This document shows, piece after piece, positions 41,340 to 50,004 of a stretch of DNA of 64,000 bases. Positions within the stretch are counted from its first letter, which is position 1, and each line of letters begins with the position of its first letter. Location of the stretch: the NCBI GenBank assembly GCA_051920445.1, contig JBPPLN010000001.1, positions 372,001 to 436,000 of the forward strand, in the 5' to 3' direction. The position numbers and the translations under genes were made by a program. The stretch is from CAG-177 sp003514385 (lineage in GTDB: Bacteria; Bacillota; Clostridia; Oscillospirales; Acutalibacteraceae). The notes under the pieces are model-generated. The model was not told the DNA's origin. It was given only the letters and a program-made list of their open reading frames with translations, and searched no databases.

Positions 41340-41830
41340 TAGCTCCCGCCTTCGCTACGCACTCTAACCGGATGATATATATATCCCGCGTTTCGGCATT
41401 TTCTTTTTATTCGAAAAAGAAAACGCCTGCAAAAGAAAAGCAAACTGTGCCCACAAAAAGGCAAGCAAGCATCGCTTAAAAGTAAGTCTTTTTGCGCCAT
41501 GCTGCGAAAAAAGCGCTTGAAATGCGGGCGCATTCCTGTGCGCCTTTTTCTTGCCTGTCATCAAAAATCCAATACTTTTAAGTGCAAGCAGTTTTGCTGC
41601 GCAAAACCGATGTGTGCCTGCCTTTTTATGGGCTGCGCCCCGAGACCCCAGCAACGCCGCGCCGCAGCACATAGCCCGCGGCTCTCATTTAGTTGCTCGG
41701 CACATTCGCCCGCAAGCGCGCCGGAGCTTAAACGAGTGCGGGCTCGTGCGTCTTGCTTCGCAAGCCGTTCCCTCGCTCTCCTAAGAAAGCTTTCAAACAC
41801 TGCGGCGCGGCTATTGAATGTATGATTATA
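41340..41830. repeat. Hairpin-dense non-coding element, likely an interspersed repeat
   Basis: Contains many short perfect stem-loops: GGCGCA/TGCGCC plus TTTTT (about 41531-41553), GTTTTGC-TGC-GCAAAAC (about 41591-41607), GGGC-TGC-GCCC, and CTTGC-TTC-GCAAG (about 41753-41765). Overlapping ORFs on both strands (for example a 102-codon minus one) lack RBSs. I recall similar stretches annotated as hypothetical proteins in related genomes, consistent with a dispersed repeat. Confidence 0.5.
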
Positions 41831-41936
41831 AAATTTAGCTGAGTCGCTTGTCTTTACTCTGCTATGACTCAAGTGATAGATAAATCCAAGTTTGCCGAAT
41901 TGATAAGCGACGCACTTTTATACACCTTGCGGCAAC

Positions 41937-41968
41937 AAAAAACGACCTATGAGCCATAGATCGTTTTT
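41937..41968 (-). terminator. Terminator after the DUF3006 gene
   Basis: AAACGA-CTATG / CATAG-TCGTTT with loop AGC; six T follow on the minus strand. Confidence 0.85.
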
Positions 41969-42007
41969 CATATCTTACAAGCACCCCACCAAAAATCAAT
42001 GGGGAAA

Positions 42008-42229
42008 TTATTCATCAAACAGACCGTTCATGAGTTCAATAGCTGCTTTGCGGCGGCGTTCTTCTTCCTCGCGGTCGAGCACAAACGAGCCGTCCGGCAG
42101 GCGGCGCAGGACATTGCCCTCGCCCGCTCCGTCGGGGAGCAGAGCGCGGCTGATATTGACCATTGTTTCGCCGTCTTTTTCGCAGACTGCGTAGTTTCCT
42201 TCGACACGGTCGATGGCGTAATATTCCAT
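42008..42229 (-). CDS. DUF3006 protein
   Basis: 73 residues from ATG 42229 (GGAGA 8 nt upstream). MEYYAIDRVEGNYAVCEKDG then LLPDGAGEGNVLRRLPDG match DUF3006, a small beta-rich family of unknown function that often travels with ComEC-like MBL proteins, as here (16 nt after that gene). C-terminal third is a charged helix (DREEEERRRKAAIE). Confidence 0.87.
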   Translation of the reverse strand: MEYYAIDRVEGNYAVCEKDGETMVNISRALLPDGAGEGNVLRRLPDGSFVLDREEEERRRKAAIELMNGLFDE

Positions 42230-42245
42230 TATTCCGTCTCCTTTT

Positions 42246-43220
42246 TTACTTCTCAGCGGTCTTGTTATCCGGGAAAGCCGTTGAAAGATGCTCGCCGTCC
42301 GAGCCGACAACTATCGTGCCTTTTATATCCGTGCGCTCATACGGGATATTATATTTTTCGAGCTTCTCTATAGTCTCCTTGTGCGGATGACCGTAGTCGT
42401 TATCCTTGCCGCAGGAGATTAGCGCGAGCGACGGAGACACGACCTTGAGGAACTCCTCGCTCGTCGACGTGCTGCTGCCGTGGTGACCGAGCTTCAGAAC
42501 ATCGGCTTTGATATCCGCGCCGTTTGCAAGTATCTGTTTCTCGCTCTTTGCCTCCGCATCGCCCGTGAAGAGGAACGAATTCTTGCCGTAGACAACCTTC
42601 ATCACTACAGAGGCATTGTTCAGGTCATCCGGCGTGCCGACGGGTCCGACTATAGTTATCTTTGCGTCGCCGAGGGTATAGGTATCGCCGACTTTTGCGG
42701 AGATGACTTTGGCACCGGACGCTTTAATAGCCTTTATGAGCTTTTGATATATCGAAGTTGTAGGCACAAGGGAGTTCGGAAGCTTCGGCATAATAACATT
42801 GTCGACCTCTATCCCCTCAATAACCTTGGGCATACTGCCGATATGGTCGGAATGGGGGTGGGTGGCGACTATGTAATCGAGCTTTTCGACGGAGTTAGCC
42901 TTGAGATAATCAAGTATCGTCTGATCGTTGCCGCGCTCGCCAGCGTCTATCAGCATGGCGTGGTCACCGCTCTTGACTAAGATGCTGTCGCCCTGACCGA
43001 CATCTATAACATGGACAGTGAACGGCTGGTTCAGCGCGTCGCCGCTCTGTATCGTCTGCTCATTGCCCGAGAGCAGCTCGCCCCATGTGGGGATATCGAA
43101 CGGGAGATTCATATAGGGCGCGAAGGTTATCAGCAGCGCGACGGCTATCACGACTGCGGTGACGATTATCTTCGTGCGCTTGTTCTGTGCGGCGGAGCCG
43201 CTTTTTCTCTGATTTGCCAT
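42246..43220 (-). CDS. Membrane-anchored ComEC-like MBL-fold hydrolase
   Basis: 324 residues from ATG 43220 (CGGAGG 4-5 nt upstream). One N-terminal membrane helix at about 17-36 then an extracellular beta-lactamase-fold domain: VIDVGQGDSILV, THPHSDHIGS, FTGDAEAKSE and LGHHGSSTSTS. This is the nuclease-like domain of ComEC without the channel. Possibly a surface phosphodiesterase/nuclease; substrate not established. Co-transcribed with DUF3006 and just downstream of ftsK. Confidence 0.87.
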   Translation of the reverse strand: MANQRKSGSAAQNKRTKIIVTAVVIAVALLITFAPYMNLPFDIPTWGELLSGNEQTIQSGDALNQPFTVHVIDVGQGDSILVKSGDHAMLIDAGERGNDQTILDYLKANSVEKLDYIVATHPHSDHIGSMPKVIEGIEVDNVIMPKLPNSLVPTTSIYQKLIKAIKASGAKVISAKVGDTYTLGDAKITIVGPVGTPDDLNNASVVMKVVYGKNSFLFTGDAEAKSEKQILANGADIKADVLKLGHHGSSTSTSEEFLKVVSPSLALISCGKDNDYGHPHKETIEKLEKYNIPYERTDIKGTIVVGSDGEHLSTAFPDNKTAEK

Positions 43221-43231
43221 ATTTCCTCCGA

Positions 43232-45910
43232 TCAGGTCTCGTCGTCTGCGGGAGCATCCGACAGGGCACATTTTTCCATCCACTGCTGTTTGGTTATAAG
43301 CACCTGACGGGGCTTGCTGCCCTCGAACGGTCCGATGATACCCTTGCTCTCGAGTTCATCCATGAGCCTTGCGGCGCGGGCATAACCGAGCTTCAATTTG
43401 CGCTGGAGAAGAGTTGTTGAAGCCATTTTGGCATCGAGCACGACCTCGACGGCGTTCGGGAACATCTCATCGCCCGGCTCTTCGCCGTCATCGCCGCCTG
43501 CGGCACTGTTCTTCTTAGTCGAACCGGCTATTGCCGCCTGCCTGTTTATCTCGTCCATAATACCCTCATCGTACTCCGCCTCGGCGTTGTGCTTGATGAA
43601 GTCGGCAACATCCTCGACCTCTTCGTCGGAAATGAAGCAGCCCTGGATGCGGGTCGGCTTGTTTGCGCCGATGGGGCTGAAGAGCATATCGCCGTTGCCG
43701 ATAAGCTTCTCCGCGCCGGACATATCGAGTATCGTTCTCGAATCGACCGACGAAGAAACAGAGAGCGCAATTCTGCTGGGGATATTCGCTTTGATAATAC
43801 CTGTGATAACATCGACGGAGGGGCGCTGAGTCGCTATGACAAGGTGCATACCTGCGGCACGCGCTTTCTGAGCGAGGCGGCATATCGCATCCTCGACTTC
43901 ATTGGGCGCGACCATCATAAGATCGGCAAGCTCATCGATGAAAATGACTATCTGATGCATCGGGCGCAGTGACTTGTCGCGCTCGGCTAATTTGTTATAT
44001 CCTCTTATATCGCGGACATTCTTCTCGGAGAGTATCTTATATCTGTTCTCCATCTCGTTGACCGCCCATGTGAGAGCGCCCGAAGCCTTGCGCGGATCGG
44101 ACACGACGGGCACGGCGAGATGCGCGATGCCGTTATAGACCGTGAACTCGACCTGCTTGGGGTCGATCATAAGAAGCTTCACTTCGTCGGGGGTCGCGTT
44201 ATAGAGAATGCTGACTATCATTGTGTTCAGGCACACGGATTTACCAGAACCCGTAGTACCCGCTATGAGCAGATGCGGCATCTTCGCAAGGTCTGCGCAG
44301 ACGGCGTTGCCCGCAATATCCTTGCCGAGGACAACATTGAGCTTGCTCTGAGCGTTCTTGAACTGCGGGGTTTCGATTATCTCGCGCATATAGACCATCG
44401 AACGCAGCTTGTTGGGCACCTCGATGCCTATCGCCGCCTTGTTCGGAATAGGCGCTTCGATTCTTATTCCCGACGCGGCAAGGCGCAAGGCGATATCATC
44501 CGCAAGGTTGGTTATTTTATTTATTCTGACGCCCGCGTCCGGCTGAAGCTCATATCTTGTGACGGACGGGCCGCGGCTTATCTCAGTTATCTTTGCGTGG
44601 ACATTGAAGCTTTCGAGCGTGTCGAGCAGCTTCTGCGCGTTGGATTTGAGCTCATCGGAGAAGTTATCGTTGCCGTCATGGATGGGCTCTTTGAGGCAGG
44701 TTATCGGCGGCTTGCGATAAGTCGGCTGACTCTCGATAACAGGCTCTTCCTCGTCCTCATCCGGCACGTCGGGCACGGGATCGGGCTCTTTGACGGGCGG
44801 GAGATCCGGCTCTTTCCTCTTCGGCTTTTCGGGCTCGGCGGGCTTCTTGCTTATATCGAGCATTTCAAGCTCGTCTTTCGCGCTCTCGGTCGGCAGAGGC
44901 GGCACGCAGGCGGGTCTGCCGTCCACAACGGCGGCGGCCTTTGACACGCCCTCGGCTATCTTCGCGGTCGCCGACGCAGCGTTGACGCGGTTGACTATAT
45001 CATCGATGCCGACATCGGTCTGAACCGGCTTGCGCGGGAACACGGTGGGCTCGGGACCTTCATCGGCGGCGGATTTTTTGCGGCTCTTTGCAGCAGCTGC
45101 AGGCGTATCAGTCGGCAGAGGCGGCACGGGGAACGGGCGGGGGCTGGCATAAGGCTCCTCCGCTTTTTTCTCCCTGCGCTTGTCTCTCGACGGCGCTCTC
45201 TCCTGCTCATCTCTGACGCGCTGCGCTCCGCGCTCAAGGCGTTCGTTGGTATCCTCGCTCATGCGCTTTATGGGCTTGGCGATAGATGTACCGAGGCGGG
45301 ACAGGGTAAGTCCCGTGAGGAACATTATGCTGACTATCAGCAGGATAATATTTATTATCGCCGCGCCGACCTTGCCCGCCATTTTGGCAAGCAGTCCGCC
45401 GACGAGCGCACCGAGCGCGCCCGCACTCGGGAATGTGTCATAATCCCTCCACGCGGTCTTTATCTGATCGCCGAGGGTCATGAGCGAAAAGTATTCCGAC
45501 GGGTTCGAGAAAATATGTATCGCCGAGCACAGCAGCAATATTGATATCCCGACGCCGATAAGATTCGACGATATCGAGCCGAACGTCTTGTTCATGGCGA
45601 GCATGACCGAGACGTAGATGAGCATGACGGGCCAGATATATGTACACGTGCCGAACACGCCGAACATAAAATTATGCACGGCGCGCCACGCGCTCTCGCC
45701 CTCGATAAACGCCATGGCTATGAGCAGAGCCGCGACTGCCATGAGCGCAATAGCCGCTTTCTGGCGGCGCGAGGACTGCTGCTCGGGAGTCTGCTCGACA
45801 GGCTCTTTTGCAGCCACAGGCTTTGAAGCCGGGGCTTTTTTGGGCGTTGTAGTTGTTGTTTTTTTCTTCTTAGCGGCCGTTGACTTTGCCGCAGTCTTTT
45901 TCGCAGCCAT
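43232..45910 (-). CDS. ftsK: DNA translocase FtsK/SpoIIIE
   Basis: 892 residues. Lys/Ala/Thr-rich cytoplasmic N-terminus (1-48), four membrane helices (about 50-200), a long Pro/Glu/charged linker (about 205-410), then the motor: Walker A GTTGSGKS, Walker B VIFIDELADLMM, and a C-terminal gamma winged helix (VLDAKMASTTLLQRKLKLGYARAARLMDELESKGIIG) that reads KOPS/SRS sequences. Moves chromosome DNA through the closing septum; in this spore former it may also do the SpoIIIE job. SD AAGGAGG. Confidence 0.95.
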   Translation of the reverse strand: MAAKKTAAKSTAAKKKKTTTTTPKKAPASKPVAAKEPVEQTPEQQSSRRQKAAIALMAVAALLIAMAFIEGESAWRAVHNFMFGVFGTCTYIWPVMLIYVSVMLAMNKTFGSISSNLIGVGISILLLCSAIHIFSNPSEYFSLMTLGDQIKTAWRDYDTFPSAGALGALVGGLLAKMAGKVGAAIINIILLIVSIMFLTGLTLSRLGTSIAKPIKRMSEDTNERLERGAQRVRDEQERAPSRDKRREKKAEEPYASPRPFPVPPLPTDTPAAAAKSRKKSAADEGPEPTVFPRKPVQTDVGIDDIVNRVNAASATAKIAEGVSKAAAVVDGRPACVPPLPTESAKDELEMLDISKKPAEPEKPKRKEPDLPPVKEPDPVPDVPDEDEEEPVIESQPTYRKPPITCLKEPIHDGNDNFSDELKSNAQKLLDTLESFNVHAKITEISRGPSVTRYELQPDAGVRINKITNLADDIALRLAASGIRIEAPIPNKAAIGIEVPNKLRSMVYMREIIETPQFKNAQSKLNVVLGKDIAGNAVCADLAKMPHLLIAGTTGSGKSVCLNTMIVSILYNATPDEVKLLMIDPKQVEFTVYNGIAHLAVPVVSDPRKASGALTWAVNEMENRYKILSEKNVRDIRGYNKLAERDKSLRPMHQIVIFIDELADLMMVAPNEVEDAICRLAQKARAAGMHLVIATQRPSVDVITGIIKANIPSRIALSVSSSVDSRTILDMSGAEKLIGNGDMLFSPIGANKPTRIQGCFISDEEVEDVADFIKHNAEAEYDEGIMDEINRQAAIAGSTKKNSAAGGDDGEEPGDEMFPNAVEVVLDAKMASTTLLQRKLKLGYARAARLMDELESKGIIGPFEGSKPRQVLITKQQWMEKCALSDAPADDET

Positions 45911-45939
45911 TAAGGCCCTCCTTAGAAATTTGAACGAAC

Positions 45940-46809
45940 TTATCTGATCTTTTCAACTATGCCGGCGATGATAACAACAACGCCGAGGACAAGGCAGTAG
46001 TAACCGAAAATTTTGAACTTATCAATCTTGACGAGCCACTCGAGAGCCTTTATCGCGGCAAAGCCGACGATGGCGGCGGTGACAACGCCTATAATAACGG
46101 GCAGGATATCTATCTGCTCGCCGAGGGCTACGGCGTCCTTTATCTCCATGACATTGGCGGCAAGGATAGCCGGTATGCCGAGGATAAACGAATAGCGAAC
46201 CATATACTCTTTTGAAACGCCGCAAATCATACCGGTCGAGATGGTCGAGCCGGAGCGCGAGATGCCGGGGAATCCGGCGGCGAAAGCCTGAGCCACGCCG
46301 ACGGCAAGTGCGGATTTCGCGCCTATCTGGGGACGCGCCTTGACTTTCTTTGCGCGCCATGAGCCGACGAGCAGGAGAGCTGCGGTGAAGAGGAAGCAGA
46401 CTCCCTCGACCAATATATCATTGTCATCGGCAAGACCGCCGAGAACATCCATGATGCGTCTGTCGCCGCCAACGGGAATGAGCAGGAACAGCAGAGGCAC
46501 GCAGGAGATAACGAACATGAAGAGCATACGCCTGTTCTCGTTCATCTCGCTCCACTTGAACTTGCCGGTGAAGATATCTTTTATAGTGCTGAAAAATTCA
46601 ACGATGAGGCCCCATATGGTCTTGTAATAAACAACGAACACGGCTATCAGAGTGCCCATATGTAACAGCACCGTGAACAGAAGCGAGCTTGTGCCGCCGA
46701 CATTGCCGAAGAAGTGCTGAAAGACCGAGAGATGCCCGCTCGATGAGATGGGCAGGAATTCGGTCACGCCCTGCAGAAAGCCGAGCAGTATTGCCTTGAG
46801 TATTTCCAT
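45940..46809 (-). CDS. uppP: Undecaprenyl-diphosphatase UppP (BacA)
   Basis: 289 residues, about eight membrane segments. Catalytic motifs LQGVTEFLPISSSGHLSV at 14-31 and FPGISRSGSTIS near 182-193. Dephosphorylates C55-PP to recycle the lipid carrier for peptidoglycan; confers bacitracin resistance. Placed between ylzJ and ftsK, which adjoin in Bacillus. Confidence 0.95.
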   Translation of the reverse strand: MEILKAILLGFLQGVTEFLPISSSGHLSVFQHFFGNVGGTSSLLFTVLLHMGTLIAVFVVYYKTIWGLIVEFFSTIKDIFTGKFKWSEMNENRRMLFMFVISCVPLLFLLIPVGGDRRIMDVLGGLADDNDILVEGVCFLFTAALLLVGSWRAKKVKARPQIGAKSALAVGVAQAFAAGFPGISRSGSTISTGMICGVSKEYMVRYSFILGIPAILAANVMEIKDAVALGEQIDILPVIIGVVTAAIVGFAAIKALEWLVKIDKFKIFGYYCLVLGVVVIIAGIVEKIR

Positions 46810-46816
46810 GATTATA

Positions 46817-47029
46817 TTACCCCTTTTCCATTTTTCCGGCGGAATATAAAGTGCCGGGTGAATAACACGGTTTCAGATATTCAAACGGATCGGTCGTCAC
46901 AAGTCTTTCAACGACCTCACCTTTTTCTGTCCTTGAACACATCACGCAGCCAAACGGGGTCTGATGCTCGCAGACATCTGCGGGCGGCTGCATAAAAATC
47001 TCGGCGGGAGAAACAATTGTGTAGAGCAT
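46817..47029 (-). CDS. ylzJ: YlzJ-like protein
   Basis: 70 residues from ATG 47029, overlapping the tepA stop as TGATG. Begins MLYTIVSPAEIFMQPP, the YlzJ pattern, with CVMCSR in the middle and GTLYSAG near the end. Function unknown; it accompanies tepA before ftsK/spoIIIE in Firmicutes. Confidence 0.85.
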   Translation of the reverse strand: MLYTIVSPAEIFMQPPADVCEHQTPFGCVMCSRTEKGEVVERLVTTDPFEYLKPCYSPGTLYSAGKMEKG

Positions 47030-47802
47030 CACTCGTTCTCCCCTTTCTTTTCACTCTGCTCCTCAATCATATCGCAGAGCTTATCGAGGGCATCGGAGAG
47101 AGAGCCGAGAGAATCTATAAGCCCCTCTTTGACCGCCGCCTCGCCGTCGAGCACAGTGCCGACATCCATAACGAGCTGACCGGTTGCGAGCATAAGCGAA
47201 CGGAAGCGGTCGGCGGAGATGCGCGAATTATCGGCGACGAATCTGACTATACGCTCCTGCATCTGCTCAAAATAGGACATAGTCTGCGGCACGCCTAAAA
47301 CAAGTCCCGTCATTCTGACCGGGTGAACAGTCATGGTGGCGCTAGGTGCGATAAACGAATACGCGCTCGAAGCCGCGAGCGGCACGCCTATCGAATGTCC
47401 GCCGCCGAGGACGAGGGACACGGTCGGCGTTTTCATTCCGGCTATAAGCTCCGCTATCGCGAGTCCGGCTTCGATATCGCCGCCGACAGTGTTGAGAATT
47501 ATGAGCAAACCTTCGATATCGCGGCTCTCTTCTATCGCGACGAGCTGAGGAATAACATGCTCGTATTTTGTGGTTTTATTCTGCGCCGGCAGGACATAGT
47601 GACCCTCTATCTGACCGATAACAGTCAGGCAGTGGATATAATGCCCGCGCTTGTCAACGGTTATCGAGCCTGTTTCGACTATCTGGCGAAGCTCCCTGTC
47701 CGTGCTGTCGGACGAATCTCCGTCCTCCTCGCTGACGCTCGGGGTCGGCGCGACGGGCTCCAATATGCTGTCTTTTTGTTCTTCGTGTTTTTTTCTGTTC
47801 AT
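47029..47802 (-). CDS. tepA: ClpP-like translocation-enhancing protease TepA
   Basis: 257 residues from ATG 47802 (GGGAG 8 nt upstream; two upstream in-frame starts lack SDs). Charged 50-residue N-terminus, then a ClpP/crotonase fold: LIILNTVGGDIEAGLAIAELI, GGHSIGVPLAASSAYSF, and SATMTVHPVRMTGLVLG. Family members act near the membrane in protein export and spore development. Order tepA-ylzJ-ftsK is conserved apart from uppP. Confidence 0.88.
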   Translation of the reverse strand: MNRKKHEEQKDSILEPVAPTPSVSEEDGDSSDSTDRELRQIVETGSITVDKRGHYIHCLTVIGQIEGHYVLPAQNKTTKYEHVIPQLVAIEESRDIEGLLIILNTVGGDIEAGLAIAELIAGMKTPTVSLVLGGGHSIGVPLAASSAYSFIAPSATMTVHPVRMTGLVLGVPQTMSYFEQMQERIVRFVADNSRISADRFRSLMLATGQLVMDVGTVLDGEAAVKEGLIDSLGSLSDALDKLCDMIEEQSEKKGENE

Positions 47803-47989
47803 CGAATTCACTCCCGACAAACAGTATGCCCGAATAACTTTTGATAATTCAGCCATAGCACAGCGCACTGCGGCAGATTACATTTTATTATACCACGCAG
47901 AAAGCTTTCGGGCAACATAAAAAATCGTCATATATCAATTTCCCCTATAAAATGTAATATATACAGGTATATATTTGGCGCGGCGCACC

Positions 47990-48018
47990 TTGACAAAATC
48001 CGCGGATTGCAATAAAAT
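47990..48018 (+). promoter_or_regulatory. Sigma-A promoter of the aconitase-isocitrate dehydrogenase operon
   Basis: TTGACA (47990-47995) and TAAAAT (48013-48018), 17 bp apart, 37 nt before the GTG start. Confidence 0.82.
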
Positions 48019-48054
48019 TTAAAGGTAATTTTATTTTTATACGGAGGGATACAA

Positions 48055-49989
48055 GTGGGCAGCACTATTGCACAAAAGCTTATAAAAAGCCACCTGCTCA
48101 GCGGCGACATGACCGTTGGCAGCGAGATCGGTCTGAGGATCGATCAGACTCTCACTCAGGACGCCACAGGCACCATGGCATACCTTGAATTCGAGGCCAT
48201 GGGAGTCGAGAGAGTAAAGACCGAGCTTTCGGTCGCATACATTGACCACAACACTTTGCAGACCGGCTTTGAAAACGCGGACGATCACAGATTCATCAGG
48301 AGCGCCGCGAAAAAGAGAGGACTGCTTTTTTCACGCCCCGGCAACGGCATCTGCCATCAGGTGCATCTTGAGCGCTTCGGCATCCCCGGCAAGACGCTCA
48401 TCGGCTCGGACAGCCACACCCCGACCGGCGGCGGCATCGGCATGCTCTCGTTCGGCGCGGGCGGACTCGACGTCGCGGTTGCGATGGGCGGCGGCGCATA
48501 CTACATAACTATGCCCAAGATGACGCGCATAAACCTGCACGGCGCGCTTTCGCCGTGGGTCAGCGCGAAGGATATAATTCTCGAAGTTCTGCGCATCATG
48601 TCCGTCAAGGGCGGCGTGGGCAAGATAATCGAATACGGCGGAGACGGAGTCAAGACTCTTTCCGTCCCCGAGCGTGCAACCATAACAAACATGGGCACGG
48701 AGCTCGGCGCAACAACCTCTGTTTTCCCCTCGGACGAAGTGACGAAGGCTTTCCTCGCCGCTCAGGGCAGAGAGCAGGATTGGGTCGAGGTCAAGGCGGA
48801 CGACGATGCAGTCTATGACGAGGTTATCGACATAGATCTCAGCACCCTCGAACCCCTCGCGGCAATGCCCCATATGCCCGACAATGTAAAGAAAGTTTCA
48901 GAAATAGGCGAAATAAAGATCGACCAGGTCTGCATAGGCTCCTGCACAAACTCCTCGCTCTACGATATGCTCAAGGTGGCGGCTATCCTCAAGGGCAAGC
49001 GCGTCGCACCGAGCGTCAGCCTCACTATCTCCCCCGGTTCGATGCAGGTTCTCAGAATGCTCTCCGAGGACGGCGCACTCTCCGATATCCTCGGCGCGGG
49101 CGCAAGACTGCTTGAGTGCGCATGCGGTCCGTGCATCGGCATGGGTCAGTCCCCGAACTCCGGCGCTGTCTCCCTGCGTACCTTCAACCGCAACTTCGAG
49201 GGACGCTCCGGCACTGCTGACGCAGGCGTTTATCTCGTCAGCCCCGAGGTCGCCGCGGCTTCCGCTCTCACAGGCGTGCTGACCGACCCGAGAACCCTCG
49301 GCGAGGCGCCGCACATCACAATGCCCGATCACTTTGAAATAAACGACAATCTTATTGACAAGCCCGCTTCTCCGGAAGAGGCCAAGAATCTTGAGATAGT
49401 CTACGGTCCGAACATCAAGCCCGTTCCCAACGGCGACGCACTGCCCGAGAGCATCGAGGCCGAAGTTGTTCTCAAAGTCGGCGACAACATCACTACCGAC
49501 CACATCATGCCCGCAGGCGCAAAGATTCTCCCCTACCGCTCGAACGTACCGTTCCTGTCGAACTTCTGCTTCAAGCAGTGCGACGAGAACTTTGCCGAGC
49601 ACTGCAAGCAGGCAGGCAAGGGAATCATCATCGGCGGCAGCAACTACGGTCAGGGCTCTTCGAGAGAGCACGCGGCGCTCGTTCCGCTGTATCTCGGCAT
49701 AAAGAGCGTTATCACAAAGTCCTTTGCGCGCATACATCAGGCGAACCTCATAAACGCCGGTATCGTGCCGTTCACCTTCGCCGATCCAGCCGACTATGAC
49801 CGCATTGATAAGGGAGACAAGCTCGCGCTCGACGGCATCAGAGAGACCATCGAAAACGGTGGCGAGGCTGTTCTCAAGAATGAGACAAAGGGCGAAAGCT
49901 ACAAGCTCTGCTACAGCTTCTCCGGCAGACAGAAGGACATAATCCTCGCAGGCGGTCTGCTCAACTACACAAGAGAATCACACAAATAA
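48055..49989 (+). CDS. acnA: Aconitate hydratase
   Basis: 644 residues, GTG start with GGAGGG 7 nt upstream. [4Fe-4S] ligands: GSCTNSS near 300 and CACGPCIGMG near 361-370. SDSHTPTGGG near 118 and the C-terminal swivel domain with GGSNYGQGSSREHAAL. Short, mitochondrial-like form, as in many Clostridia. Converts citrate to isocitrate. Followed after 15 nt by isocitrate dehydrogenase in the same operon. Confidence 0.94.
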   Translation: MGSTIAQKLIKSHLLSGDMTVGSEIGLRIDQTLTQDATGTMAYLEFEAMGVERVKTELSVAYIDHNTLQTGFENADDHRFIRSAAKKRGLLFSRPGNGICHQVHLERFGIPGKTLIGSDSHTPTGGGIGMLSFGAGGLDVAVAMGGGAYYITMPKMTRINLHGALSPWVSAKDIILEVLRIMSVKGGVGKIIEYGGDGVKTLSVPERATITNMGTELGATTSVFPSDEVTKAFLAAQGREQDWVEVKADDDAVYDEVIDIDLSTLEPLAAMPHMPDNVKKVSEIGEIKIDQVCIGSCTNSSLYDMLKVAAILKGKRVAPSVSLTISPGSMQVLRMLSEDGALSDILGAGARLLECACGPCIGMGQSPNSGAVSLRTFNRNFEGRSGTADAGVYLVSPEVAAASALTGVLTDPRTLGEAPHITMPDHFEINDNLIDKPASPEEAKNLEIVYGPNIKPVPNGDALPESIEAEVVLKVGDNITTDHIMPAGAKILPYRSNVPFLSNFCFKQCDENFAEHCKQAGKGIIIGGSNYGQGSSREHAALVPLYLGIKSVITKSFARIHQANLINAGIVPFTFADPADYDRIDKGDKLALDGIRETIENGGEAVLKNETKGESYKLCYSFSGRQKDIILAGGLLNYTRESHK

Positions 49990-50004
49990 GAGAGGAAGAT
50001 AAAC

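Larger units (their letters stand above)
40803..42007. other. 1.2-kb non-coding, repeat-rich island
   Basis: No convincing protein gene. In order: strong plus-strand promoter (40896-40923), 15-codon ORF (40986-41033), repeat A copy 2 (41064-41110), a stem-loop GGTGCG/CGCACC (41209-41230), repeat B copy 2 (41279-41325), a hairpin-dense 490-bp element (41340-41830) and the DUF3006 terminator (41937-41968). ORFs seen in 41360-41870 overlap on both strands and look like repeat artefacts. Confidence 0.6.

Noticed and set aside
41364..41872. Several 70-110 codon ORFs on both strands
   Set aside because: They overlap each other, lack RBSs, and lie in hairpin-rich repeat sequence; treated as repeat artefacts.
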